DNA of 10,428 bases from Nitrospirae bacterium RBG_16_43_11 (lineage in GTDB: Bacteria > Nitrospirota > 9FT-COMBO-42-15 > HDB-SIOI813), in the NCBI GenBank assembly GCA_001805165.1, contig MHEI01000115.1:1366-11793 (forward strand). Reading direction: 5' to 3'. The translations under genes and the position numbers were made by a program. This document shows positions 1 to 6,392 of this stretch, piece by piece. Position 1 is the first letter of the stretch. Every line of letters starts with the position of its first letter. A model generated the notes under the pieces. The model was not told where the DNA came from, searched no databases, and saw only the letters and a list, made by a program, of their open reading frames with translations.

Positions 1-27
1 TTATATAATATCAGGAGGTAATTAAAC

Positions 28-579
28 ATGGTAGCAACAGAGGCATTAAAGAAGGACCACAGACTGATCGAGAGGATGCTTGATCTATTACAAAACCTGG
101 CAAAAAAGTTTGATCAGGGCGGTGATGTACCTGCAGATTCCATGAAAAACATCTCGGGCTTCATCAAGACTTTTGCAGATAATTATCATCATGGAAAAGA
201 GGAGGAACTTCTCTTCAAGGCCATGGAAGAGAGGGGATTTCCGAGGGAAGGAGGACCAATCGGTGTAATGCTGATTGAACATGATGAAGGGCGGGGTTAT
301 ACAAGGGCCTTAGCTGAGAGTATTGAGAAATATGCTGCAGGAGATAATACCGCAAAGAAGGCAATTGCTGAGAATGCACGTAATTATTCAAATCTTATGT
401 CGCAGCATATTCCAAAAGAAGACGGTATACTTTATATGATGGCTGATAACGTCCTGCCGGAGCCCTTTCAGGAAGAACTTTTAAAGAAATTTGAGGTCGT
501 TGAAAAGGAAAAACTCGGAGAAGGTGGATGGCAGAGTTATGCGGATATTGTAGATCAACTTGCTAAGGAGATAGCTTAG
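28..579 (+). CDS. Hemerythrin-like (HHE) di-iron domain protein
   Basis: A 183-residue soluble protein, nearly all predicted helix, with the spaced His/carboxylate pattern of the hemerythrin HHE cation-binding family. Visible candidate ligands are H11 (KDHR), H54/H55 with E58/E59 (HHGKEEE), H85 (EHDEGR), and H127 with E131/D132 (QHIPKED). This is a complete four-helix di-iron set. Family members bind O2 or NO, or act in iron handling and redox-stress protection in the cytoplasm; the substrate cannot be told from sequence. The ATG has an excellent Shine-Dalgarno, AGGAGGT at 13-19, eight bases upstream. There is no signal peptide or membrane segment. The last 30 residues (after about 153) lie outside the four-helix core. 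The gene converges on rnpB, whose 3' end lies about 20 bp past its stop, so it is not part of the minus-strand operon. Its promoter lies outside the window. The family call is firm; the physiological role is open. Confidence 0.9.
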   Translation: MVATEALKKDHRLIERMLDLLQNLAKKFDQGGDVPADSMKNISGFIKTFADNYHHGKEEELLFKAMEERGFPREGGPIGVMLIEHDEGRGYTRALAESIEKYAAGDNTAKKAIAENARNYSNLMSQHIPKEDGILYMMADNVLPEPFQEELLKKFEVVEKEKLGEGGWQSYADIVDQLAKEIA

Positions 580-598
580 GGAGAGGGGATTGTTAGTT

Positions 599-1003
599 AC
601 GGACTAAGTAAGACGTAAGCCGAATTTTGTTCTTCTATCCGGTTACCCTGACAAAAGCGATGATCATTCCTCTGAGACCCCGATCACTCGAGGCCTTAAG
701 CGACCTAACCCGGAGACTCGGACGGGCAGCCCTCAAACGTCCCCCTATTTGGTCTTGCTCCTGGTGGGGTTTACCGTGCCTCCATTGTCACCAACGGAGC
801 GGTGAGCTCTTACCTCACCGTTTCACCCTTGCCTGATATGATAACATTATTCATGCCATCATCCATCGGCGGTCTGTTCTCTGTGGCACTTTCCTTAGGG
901 TCACCCCCACTGGACGTTATCCAGCACCATGCCCTGAGGAGTTCGGACTTTCCTCCCTATCCTCGAAACGGGATAGAGCGATCATCTGTCTTACTTAGTC
1001 CGT
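599..1003 (-). ncRNA. rnpB: RNase P RNA, bacterial type A (M1 RNA)
   Basis: This is the catalytic RNA of ribonuclease P, which cuts 5' leaders from pre-tRNAs and works with the protein RnpA (not in this window). Read on the minus strand it shows the universal conserved blocks: GAGGAAAGTCCG near the 5' end (944-955 on the plus strand), then a CACAGAGAACAGACCGCCGATGG-like stretch, GGCAAGGGTGAAA, GAGGTAAGAGCTCACCG, GAGCAAGACCAAATAGGG (743-760), CCGGGTTAGG (704-713), and a 3' AAATTCGGCTTAC. The termini form helix P1: 599-614 and 988-1003 are perfect 16-bp inverted repeats, which sets the ends to within a few bases. About 405 nt is normal for type A. Short open frames across this region are incidental, since the conserved RNA blocks account for the sequence. 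A promoter is visible just upstream; no clear intrinsic terminator follows the 3' end. Confidence 0.97.
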
Positions 1004-1030
1004 GAATAAAAAAGGGACAGTATATGCTCA

Positions 1031-1059
1031 ATAATAAAATACCTGAATTGGGATGTCAA
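1031..1059 (-). promoter_or_regulatory. Sigma-70 promoter of rnpB
   Basis: On the minus strand, a consensus -35 TTGACA (1054-1059) and -10 TATTAT (1031-1036) are separated by exactly 17 bp. The predicted start is near 1024, about 20 nt before the first base of the P1 helix, so a short 5' leader would have to be trimmed or tolerated. The -35 hexamer overlaps the TGA stop (1056-1058) of the zinc-ribbon gene upstream, so rnpB can be made independently of that gene. A second -10-like TATACT at 1019-1024 sits closer to the mature 5' end but lacks a good -35. Confidence 0.75.
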
Positions 1060-1787
1060 GACACTACGTTTTGTGGTTGCCAATAAAGTATCCTCTTACA
1101 ATTAAGGCAGTAGATTATCTTTTCATTCTTTTTTATTTCAGAAAAGACCTGGGGAGGTATCCGCATGTGGCAGCCAAGACAGTGTTCGCCCTGCACACTC
1201 ACCACAGCTAATCCCTTTTTAGCGGTCATCAAACGGTTATACTCTGCGAGGAGTTTTGAATCCATTTGCATAACAATGCCGGATTTATGAGATTCCAGAT
1301 CTTTAAGCATCTCATTAAGCTGGTTATAATCCTTCTCAACTATTTCCTTCTCCTTCATAAAACTCTTTTCGTCTTCTTTAACTACCTGCTCTTTCTCTGT
1401 CCGTTTAACTTTTAATTCATCCAACTTCTCAAGAAGTATTAATATCTTTTCTTCTAAATCTGACTTCTCCTGTTCGATTGTTGTAATCTCTTTTAATAGT
1501 GCATGGTATTCTTTGTTTGTCTTGATCTCAGGGATTTTCTCTTTCAGTTTCGTTATCCTGGCTTCAGTATCCTTGAGAGTACTTTCAAAGGTCTTACGTT
1601 CCTTAATCGCATCATCATAAACCCGGGTTGCTTCTGCCAAGTCCTGTTGTGATTTATCGAGGCTGGCCCTTAATGATTTAATAATCTCCGGCAGGTTCTT
1701 TTGCTTCTCTACTATCTCTGCGATACTAACGTCTTTTTCCTGAATCTGAATAAGGATTAGCAACTGATCATTGTGTATAAAATCCAT
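1056..1787 (-). CDS. Coiled-coil protein with C-terminal C4 zinc ribbon (DUF164 / zf-RING_7 family)
   Basis: A 243-residue protein in two parts. Residues about 10-175 are a long charged heptad-rich coiled coil, including the conserved TNKEYHALLKEI segment. The C-terminal zinc ribbon has Cys pairs at C203/C206 (CLGC) and C227/C230 (CLNC), with the family's hydrophobic MRIPPQVFSEI stretch between them. This is the bacterial DUF164/zf-RING_7 family. Its biochemical role is poorly defined; nucleic-acid or protein bridging is a common inference. The ATG at 1787 is chosen because the frame to its left runs into the tRNA gene from a GTG at 1862, and because family members start about ten residues before the first heptad. 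No Shine-Dalgarno is visible before this ATG. The gene lies between the rpoD-linked tRNA and rnpB. Homologues often sit next to a Nif3-like gene, but none is present here. Confidence 0.85.
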   Translation of the reverse strand: MDFIHNDQLLILIQIQEKDVSIAEIVEKQKNLPEIIKSLRASLDKSQQDLAEATRVYDDAIKERKTFESTLKDTEARITKLKEKIPEIKTNKEYHALLKEITTIEQEKSDLEEKILILLEKLDELKVKRTEKEQVVKEDEKSFMKEKEIVEKDYNQLNEMLKDLESHKSGIVMQMDSKLLAEYNRLMTAKKGLAVVSVQGEHCLGCHMRIPPQVFSEIKKNEKIIYCLNCKRILYWQPQNVVS

Positions 1788-1800
1788 AAATGAATTTGAA

Positions 1801-1806
1801 ATTATA
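1801..1806 (-). promoter_or_regulatory. Possible -10 element upstream of the zinc-ribbon gene
   Basis: A perfect TATAAT on the minus strand ends 13 nt before the ATG at 1787, within the 63-bp gap after the tRNA. The region 17-18 bp upstream offers only a weak -35 (TTCTGA or TCTGAA). If used, the transcript would start about 6 nt before the ATG, making the mRNA almost leaderless. That would agree with the absence of a Shine-Dalgarno. Chance AT-richness is an equally plausible explanation. Confidence 0.3.
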
Positions 1807-1850
1807 TAATACCCAATTCGGACTTCAGAATCCTTAAACCATGTTATACA

Positions 1851-1926
1851 TGGTGGGCCCACCAGGACTCGAACCTGGGACCAACCGGTTATGAGCCGGT
1901 AGCTCTACCAACTGAGCTATGGGCCC
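1851..1926 (-). tRNA. tRNA with anticodon CAU, probably tRNA-Ile2 (lysidine type), possibly elongator tRNA-Met
   Basis: A full 76-nt cloverleaf with an encoded CCA end. The acceptor stem is GGGCCCA/TGGGCCC, the D arm GCTC-AGTTGGTA-GAGC, the anticodon stem ACCGG/CCGGT with loop CTCATAA, and the T arm CCAGG-TTCGAGT-CCTGG. The discriminator is A73. The anticodon CAU is at 1891-1893 on the plus strand. The G1-C72 pair excludes initiator tRNA, whose first pair is normally mismatched. Between elongator Met and AUA-reading Ile2, the C4-G69 and C5-G68 pairs match the acceptor determinants known for tRNA-Ile lysidine synthetase TilS in Escherichia coli, favouring Ile2. The 5' end is only 7 bp after the rpoD stop, with no room for a separate promoter, so it is probably cut from the rpoD transcript. 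The tRNA call is firm; the isotype is likely but not certain. Confidence 0.95.
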
Positions 1927-1933
1927 TGCTGTA

Positions 1934-3700
1934 CTACTCTATGAAGCTCTTAAGACGCTTACTGCGACTGGGGTGTCTGAGCTTTCTTAAAGCCTTTGCT
2001 TCGATCTGACGTATCCTCTCACGGGTAACATCAAAACTCTGCCCAACCTCTTCAAGTGTATGATCGGTGACCTCACCGATTCCAAAACGCATTCTCAAGA
2101 CCTTCTCTTCCCTTGGAGTCAGGGTTTGTAATACAGAGTCAATCTGTCCATGTAAGTTTGCCTTAACCGCAGCCTCCAGTGGAGATACTACCTTCTTGTC
2201 CTCAATGAAATCACCAAGATGGCTATCCTCTTCCTCGCCTACCGGGGTCTCCAGTGAAATTGGTTCCTTTGCAATCTTTAAAACCTTCCTGACTTTGTCC
2301 ACGGGGAGTTTCATCTCAGCCGCAATCTCTTCAGGGGTTGGTTCTCTACCGATCTCCTGAACAAGCTGCCGCGAAGTCCGGATAAGTTTATTGATTGTCT
2401 CAATCATATGAACAGGTATTCTGATCGTACGCGCCTGATCAGCAATAGCCCTTGTAATCGCCTGCCGTATCCACCAGGTAGCATAGGTACTGAACTTATA
2501 ACCACGTCTGTATTCAAATTTATCTACAGCCTTCATCAGACCTATGTTCCCTTCCTGGATAAGATCAAGGAACTGAAGGCCGCGATTAGTATATTTCTTT
2601 GCAATACTCACAACTAAACGGAGATTTGCCTCAATAAGCTCACTTTTGGCAATCCGGCTCCTTAGCTCTGCCATCTCTAAGGCTCTTACAGACTCCTTGA
2701 ATTCCTGCAAAGGTATAACAACATCATATTCACTCTTTCTCAGAGATTCTATTGCAGCAGAATAGGTTCTTTCTAAACTCAATATCTCTTCTTCCCGCTT
2801 ATTGATCTTCTCCGAGAGTCTCTTTAACTTGACCTTGTTCCCCTGAATCTTACCAAATATTACAGGCAATTCATCAGCCTTGCACTTCATCTTTCTGCTG
2901 CATACCTGTACTTCGTTATCCTTCCGGTGTATTTCCTTATTATGTTCTTTTAAACTATCAACTACTGCATCAATAAATTTAGCATTGAGATTGAGCGAAA
3001 CCATAACCTCAATCAACTTAGCCTTGATAGTTAATATCTTTGCCTTTATCCTCTGCTGCTCTTTCTCCTTCAATGGACCGGCCTTTAGTTTCTTCTGATG
3101 ATTCTTGAAATCTCTATATGTTCTCTTAATCCGTTCGATAACAGACAAGGTCTTTTGCTTTAACTCCTCAATGTCCTGCTCTACTATCTCTTCAAACTCC
3201 ACATCTTCTTCTTCATAAGTAGACACAAACTCATGAAGTGTAATCTTCCCGGCCTTGAGTTTATCTCCGTACGAGATGACCTGGTTTATAGTGAATGGCA
3301 TTGCAAATACAATAGACTCAATCTCCTTTTTCCCCTCTTCTATCCTTTTTGCAATCTCGATCTCACCTTCACGGCTAAGAAGTGACACATCTCCCATTTC
3401 TTTTAAGTACAACCTTACAGGATCATCTAACCTTGCTATAGCGATCCCTAATTCTCTCTCTTCCTTCTCTTCTTCCTCAACTTCCTCTTCAGCAGCAACC
3501 TTTTGATAGTTTTCTTCCTCTATTTGATCAACTATATCAATTTCCATTTCTCCAAACATTATCATTATGCTGTCCATTTCATCAGAGGAGACAAAATCTT
3601 CCGGAAGGGCATTATTGAGCTCATCATATGTAAGATAGCCCTTCTCCTTACCAACAGAAATGAGATGCTGAACTTCTGCTATTTTCTCATCTTTTGCCAT
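1934..3700 (-). CDS. rpoD: RNA polymerase primary sigma factor RpoD (sigma-70)
   Basis: A 588-residue housekeeping sigma factor that directs RNA polymerase to -10/-35 promoters. Domain order: region 1.1 at about 1-60; an acidic linker at about 60-83; region 1.2 at about 91-125 (DDPVRLYLKEMG); a long charged non-conserved region at about 125-345; regions 2.1-2.4 at about 352-435 (ANLRLVVSIAKKY, LIQEGNIGLMKAVDKFEYRRG, FSTYATWWIRQAI); region 3 at about 436-510 (GREPTPEEIA); and region 4 at about 525-585, with LTPREEKVLRMRFG and the helix-turn-helix VTRERIRQIEAKALRKLRHP. The ATG at 3700 gives a standard region 1.1. An AGGAGG-type sequence (plus-strand 3711-3720) lies somewhat far, about 14 nt upstream. 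The gene follows dnaG after 68 bp and ends 7 bp before the tRNA. The large non-conserved region and the presence of region 1.1 mark it as a primary rather than alternative sigma factor. Confidence 0.98.
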   Translation of the reverse strand: MAKDEKIAEVQHLISVGKEKGYLTYDELNNALPEDFVSSDEMDSIMIMFGEMEIDIVDQIEEENYQKVAAEEEVEEEEKEERELGIAIARLDDPVRLYLKEMGDVSLLSREGEIEIAKRIEEGKKEIESIVFAMPFTINQVISYGDKLKAGKITLHEFVSTYEEEDVEFEEIVEQDIEELKQKTLSVIERIKRTYRDFKNHQKKLKAGPLKEKEQQRIKAKILTIKAKLIEVMVSLNLNAKFIDAVVDSLKEHNKEIHRKDNEVQVCSRKMKCKADELPVIFGKIQGNKVKLKRLSEKINKREEEILSLERTYSAAIESLRKSEYDVVIPLQEFKESVRALEMAELRSRIAKSELIEANLRLVVSIAKKYTNRGLQFLDLIQEGNIGLMKAVDKFEYRRGYKFSTYATWWIRQAITRAIADQARTIRIPVHMIETINKLIRTSRQLVQEIGREPTPEEIAAEMKLPVDKVRKVLKIAKEPISLETPVGEEEDSHLGDFIEDKKVVSPLEAAVKANLHGQIDSVLQTLTPREEKVLRMRFGIGEVTDHTLEEVGQSFDVTRERIRQIEAKALRKLRHPSRSKRLKSFIE

Positions 3701-3768
3701 GTCTTTTCTTAATTCCTCCCTTTAAATTAGTTAAAACTGAGAATTGCACTGTATCTTTTCAGTATTAA

Positions 3769-5568
3769 CTAGTTGTTTTCATATAAAAAACGCCTCTTCT
3801 GAAGTATTTGCTGTTTTTCCAGAAGAAGACTTTTCAGACTGTCAATAATTCCATTACGCTCTGCAACACCTATCTCTTTTTCTATACGTTTTAGTTCCTT
3901 CTCAAGTCTGTTGCGCTGCAAAACCCTTGCACAATCAATTAATGTCTTCTCAGGTGAATCAACATATAAATCATTAACTGCTAATCTTGAAATAATGTCC
4001 TTAACTGCACCATCACACGTCAAATCATTAATAATATCATGCAGTTCTTTCTCTGTGTTTAAGAGATACCTGCCGGCCTCACGAAACCGTGGATCATCGA
4101 AATCCTCTTCCGTTAGTATCCCAAATGCAATCTTCCTGAGATTAAAATCCTTCAGGATTAGTGAAAGGACTATTTCTTCAACGCCTGGCTTATTTTTAGT
4201 CCTCGCTGCCTCTTTTGCAGAATCACCTTCCTGAACAACACGTGAGCTACCTGTGCCCCTGTTTTTTCTCACCATCTCAGACATTACGACATCTTCTGAT
4301 ATCCCGATCTCTTTTGCTACCCGTTTTAAGTAATAATCCTGCTCGATCCTGTTATTGATTTTTCTTATAAGGGTTAGGCATTCTTCTGCTACCCTGACTC
4401 TTGCATCAATAGAATCACGTTGATTCAGATTTGACCAATTTTCAATGATCCTATCAAGTTCAAACTCAATAATACCTTTAGCCCCCTTAAATAATTCAAC
4501 AAAAGATACCTTGCCATATTTCCTTATATAACTATCCGGGTCTTCTCCTGCCGGAAGGAGTAAAACTTTAGCATTGATCTCACTATTAAGGAAAAGATCA
4601 ACCGACCGTCTCGCAGCATTTATGCCTGCAGTATCCGAATCGAATGTTAATATAACCTCCTTGGTAAACCTGCTCAAACTCCTCAAGTGATTTACAGTAA
4701 GGGCAGTTCCAAGTGTTCCCACAACATTTTGTATGCCAGACTGATGAGCCACAATAACATCCATATATCCTTCAACAATTATAGCACAGCCTGATTCTCT
4801 AATATAGTTATGTGCAAGATATAGGCCATACAGAAGATGTCTTTTGCTGAATACAGGTGTTTCCGGAGAATTTACATACTTTGGAGTTGTATCATCTAAT
4901 ACCCTGCCTCCAAATCCCACTATCGTCTTCTGAGTGTCGTATATGGGAAACATGATCCGACCACGAAACCTGTCATAATATCCTGAACCTTTCCCCTTTG
5001 GGATTATAATACCTGACTCTACCAGAACTTCCGGTTCTATCCCACTCTTGCTTAGGTATTCATACACCTTATCCCATGAGCTTAAAGAATAGCCTATATG
5101 AAACCTTTCTATAGTCTCTGACGAGAGACCACGTTCTGACAAATAGGCCCGAGCAGGCTCTCCCTCTTTAGTTTTAATCAGGGTATTATGATAATATTCT
5201 GCTGCTAATTTATTGACTTCGTAAATCCCTTTTTTCTTTTTATCCCTTCCTGTATTATTACTACTATCACTATCTGCAATACTGATTCCAGCATCATCAG
5301 CCAGCTTTTTAACAGTATCTACAAATGGCCTATTCTCGAACTTCATCAAAAAAGTAATAACATTTCCCCCTGTACCACATCCAAAGCAATGGAAAAGCTG
5401 TTTTGATGTACTGACTGTAAAAGATGGAGTCTTTTCTGAATGAAAAGGGCAGAGACCTACATAGTTCTGCCCTGATTTCTTGAGAGAAAGATGCCTGGAA
5501 ATTACCTCTACGATATCCTGACTTCCTCTTATCCTGTCTATTAAATCTTCAGGAATATACCCATCCAA
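3769..5568 (-). CDS. dnaG: DNA primase DnaG
   Basis: A 599-residue primase that makes RNA primers for replication and works with the replicative helicase. From the chosen start, the CHC2 zinc finger has C40, H43, C61 and C64 (CPFH, CFGC). The central RNA-polymerase basic motif follows (YYDRFRGRIMFPI, about 197-209). The TOPRIM core has E266 in VEGYMDV and D310/D312 in TFDSDTAG, all metal-binding acids present. The C-terminal third (about 440-599) matches the helical helicase-interaction domain in position and is diverged. The open frame continues upstream to a TTG at 5619, which would overlap yqeY by 35 bp. I prefer the TTG at 5568: it yields a classic N-terminus (DGYIPEDLIDRI) and has AGGGGGA eight bases upstream in the gap after the yqeY stop. 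No ATG is available at this end. The gene is between yqeY and rpoD in the macromolecular-synthesis operon. Confidence 0.96.
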   Translation of the reverse strand: MDGYIPEDLIDRIRGSQDIVEVISRHLSLKKSGQNYVGLCPFHSEKTPSFTVSTSKQLFHCFGCGTGGNVITFLMKFENRPFVDTVKKLADDAGISIADSDSSNNTGRDKKKKGIYEVNKLAAEYYHNTLIKTKEGEPARAYLSERGLSSETIERFHIGYSLSSWDKVYEYLSKSGIEPEVLVESGIIIPKGKGSGYYDRFRGRIMFPIYDTQKTIVGFGGRVLDDTTPKYVNSPETPVFSKRHLLYGLYLAHNYIRESGCAIIVEGYMDVIVAHQSGIQNVVGTLGTALTVNHLRSLSRFTKEVILTFDSDTAGINAARRSVDLFLNSEINAKVLLLPAGEDPDSYIRKYGKVSFVELFKGAKGIIEFELDRIIENWSNLNQRDSIDARVRVAEECLTLIRKINNRIEQDYYLKRVAKEIGISEDVVMSEMVRKNRGTGSSRVVQEGDSAKEAARTKNKPGVEEIVLSLILKDFNLRKIAFGILTEEDFDDPRFREAGRYLLNTEKELHDIINDLTCDGAVKDIISRLAVNDLYVDSPEKTLIDCARVLQRNRLEKELKRIEKEIGVAERNGIIDSLKSLLLEKQQILQKRRFLYENN

Positions 5569-5576
5569 GGGGAGAT

Positions 5577-5583
5577 TCCCCCT
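5577..5583 (-). promoter_or_regulatory. Shine-Dalgarno deciding the TTG start of dnaG
   Basis: AGGGGGA on the minus strand ends 8 nt before the TTG at 5568 and sits in the 16-bp gap just past the yqeY stop (5585-5587). The more upstream in-frame TTG at 5619 lies inside yqeY and would add 17 residues not expected in primases. This supports the shorter 599-residue protein. Confidence 0.7.
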
Positions 5584-5584
5584 A

Positions 5585-6040
5585 TTAATTAGCCTGTGCC
5601 TCCATAAGTTCTTTGACAATTGAACTTACCTTTGTACCTTCAGCCCGTCCTTTTATCCGGGGCATTAATGCCTTCATAACCTTTCCCATATCCTTAGCTG
5701 ATGTCGCCCCTACTTCCTTAATAACAGACTTAACTTCATTAACAAGCTCTTCCTCTGTAAGTGGCTGAGGCAAATACGCCTGCATAATTTCTATTTCATT
5801 ACTCTCTTTTTGAACCAAATCAGTTCTTCCACCTTTACTAAATTGCTCTACAGACTCTCTTCTCTGTTTTATGCCGGACATTATTACTTCTATTATCTCA
5901 TCATCCGATAGAGGAGCTTTTTTTTCTATCTCCCTATATTTTATAGAAGACTTTAACAACCTGATTACAGAGGTTTTAATACTATTCCTGCTTTTTAATG
6001 ATTCCTTTAAATCTTCTGAGAATCTATCGAGTAATGTCAT
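5585..6040 (-). CDS. yqeY: GatB/YqeY domain protein
   Basis: A 151-residue soluble helical protein matching the full length of the YqeY family. It shows the family features: an N-terminal helical part with KSRNSIKTSVIRLLKSSIKYREIEK, the central AYLPQPLTEEEL segment (about 89-100), and a C-terminal three-helix part with AKDMGKVMKALMP resembling the tRNA-binding tail of GatB in Asp/Glu-tRNA amidotransferase. The family is often linked to tRNA-dependent amidation, but no activity is established for stand-alone members. Its ATG is 4 bp after the rpsU stop, with AAAGGT inside the rpsU tail as a modest ribosome site. It is followed by dnaG. The rpsU-yqeY-dnaG-rpoD order is widely conserved and supports the call. 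Confidence 0.95.
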   Translation of the reverse strand: MTLLDRFSEDLKESLKSRNSIKTSVIRLLKSSIKYREIEKKAPLSDDEIIEVIMSGIKQRRESVEQFSKGGRTDLVQKESNEIEIMQAYLPQPLTEEELVNEVKSVIKEVGATSAKDMGKVMKALMPRIKGRAEGTKVSSIVKELMEAQAN

Positions 6041-6044
6041 ATGC

Positions 6045-6233
6045 TTAGACCTTTTGTCTTTTAGCCGCCTTCTTCTTAGCAGCTAATGACTTACGCTTAC
6101 GCCGTACACTCGGTTTTTCATAGTGCTCCCTTTTTCTCATTTCAGAGAGTATCCCTGACTTTTCACACTGTTTTTTAAACCGGCGGAGGACGCTTTCAAA
6201 GGATTCATTGTCCTTTACCTTTACTCCCAACAT
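6045..6233 (-). CDS. rpsU: 30S ribosomal protein S21
   Basis: A 62-residue, very basic protein. Recognisable S21 segments are VKDNESFESVLRRFKKQCEKSGIL and RKREHYEKPSVRRKRK, followed by a Lys/Arg/Ala-rich tail (SLAAKKKAAKRQKV). S21 sits on the platform of the small ribosomal subunit near the 3' end of 16S rRNA and contributes to initiation. Length and composition are normal for the family. The ATG has a G-rich ribosome site (GGGGGTGG, plus-strand 6241-6248) seven bases upstream. It is the first gene of the operon that runs on into yqeY, dnaG and rpoD, and a promoter candidate lies about 30 bp upstream. Confidence 0.97.
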   Translation of the reverse strand: MLGVKVKDNESFESVLRRFKKQCEKSGILSEMRKREHYEKPSVRRKRKSLAAKKKAAKRQKV

Positions 6234-6260
6234 ATCTTTTCCACCCCCTTACCCTAACGT

Positions 6261-6289
6261 ATTATATTTTATTGTATAATTTAGCAAAA
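6261..6289 (-). promoter_or_regulatory. Candidate promoter of the rpsU-yqeY-dnaG-rpoD operon
   Basis: A perfect -10 TATAAT (6261-6266) on the minus strand, with a weak -35 TTTTGC (6284-6289) at 17 bp; an overlapping TTGCTA (6282-6287) at 15 bp is the alternative. The predicted start near 6254 would leave a leader of about 20 nt containing the rpsU ribosome site. It lies in the 159-bp divergent gap shared with the HNH gene, the only sizeable non-coding gap upstream of the operon. Confidence 0.5.
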
Positions 6290-6392
6290 ATATTGGATTG
6301 TTAAATATAGCAGACGGTAATTGTACGTGTCAAGCATTCTTTTCTCCAAACATGTTGCTTTTTAATAAGATTCGTGCAACAATATCCCAATT

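Noticed and set aside
4..9. TATAAT as a promoter for the hemerythrin-like gene
   Set aside because: A start at the usual distance would fall inside the Shine-Dalgarno sequence, leaving no usable leader; upstream sequence is not available.
563..579. CTAAG/CTTAG inverted repeat as a terminator for rnpB
   Set aside because: Only 5-bp arms, no following T tract, and it lies within the end of the convergent gene.
627..1005. Two plus-strand open frames of about 68 codons
   Set aside because: They lie across the RNase P RNA gene on the opposite strand; the conserved RNA blocks explain the sequence and the peptides resemble no protein.
1788..1862. N-terminal extension of the zinc-ribbon protein from a GTG
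   Set aside because: The extension begins inside the tRNA gene and adds 25 residues not expected in the family.
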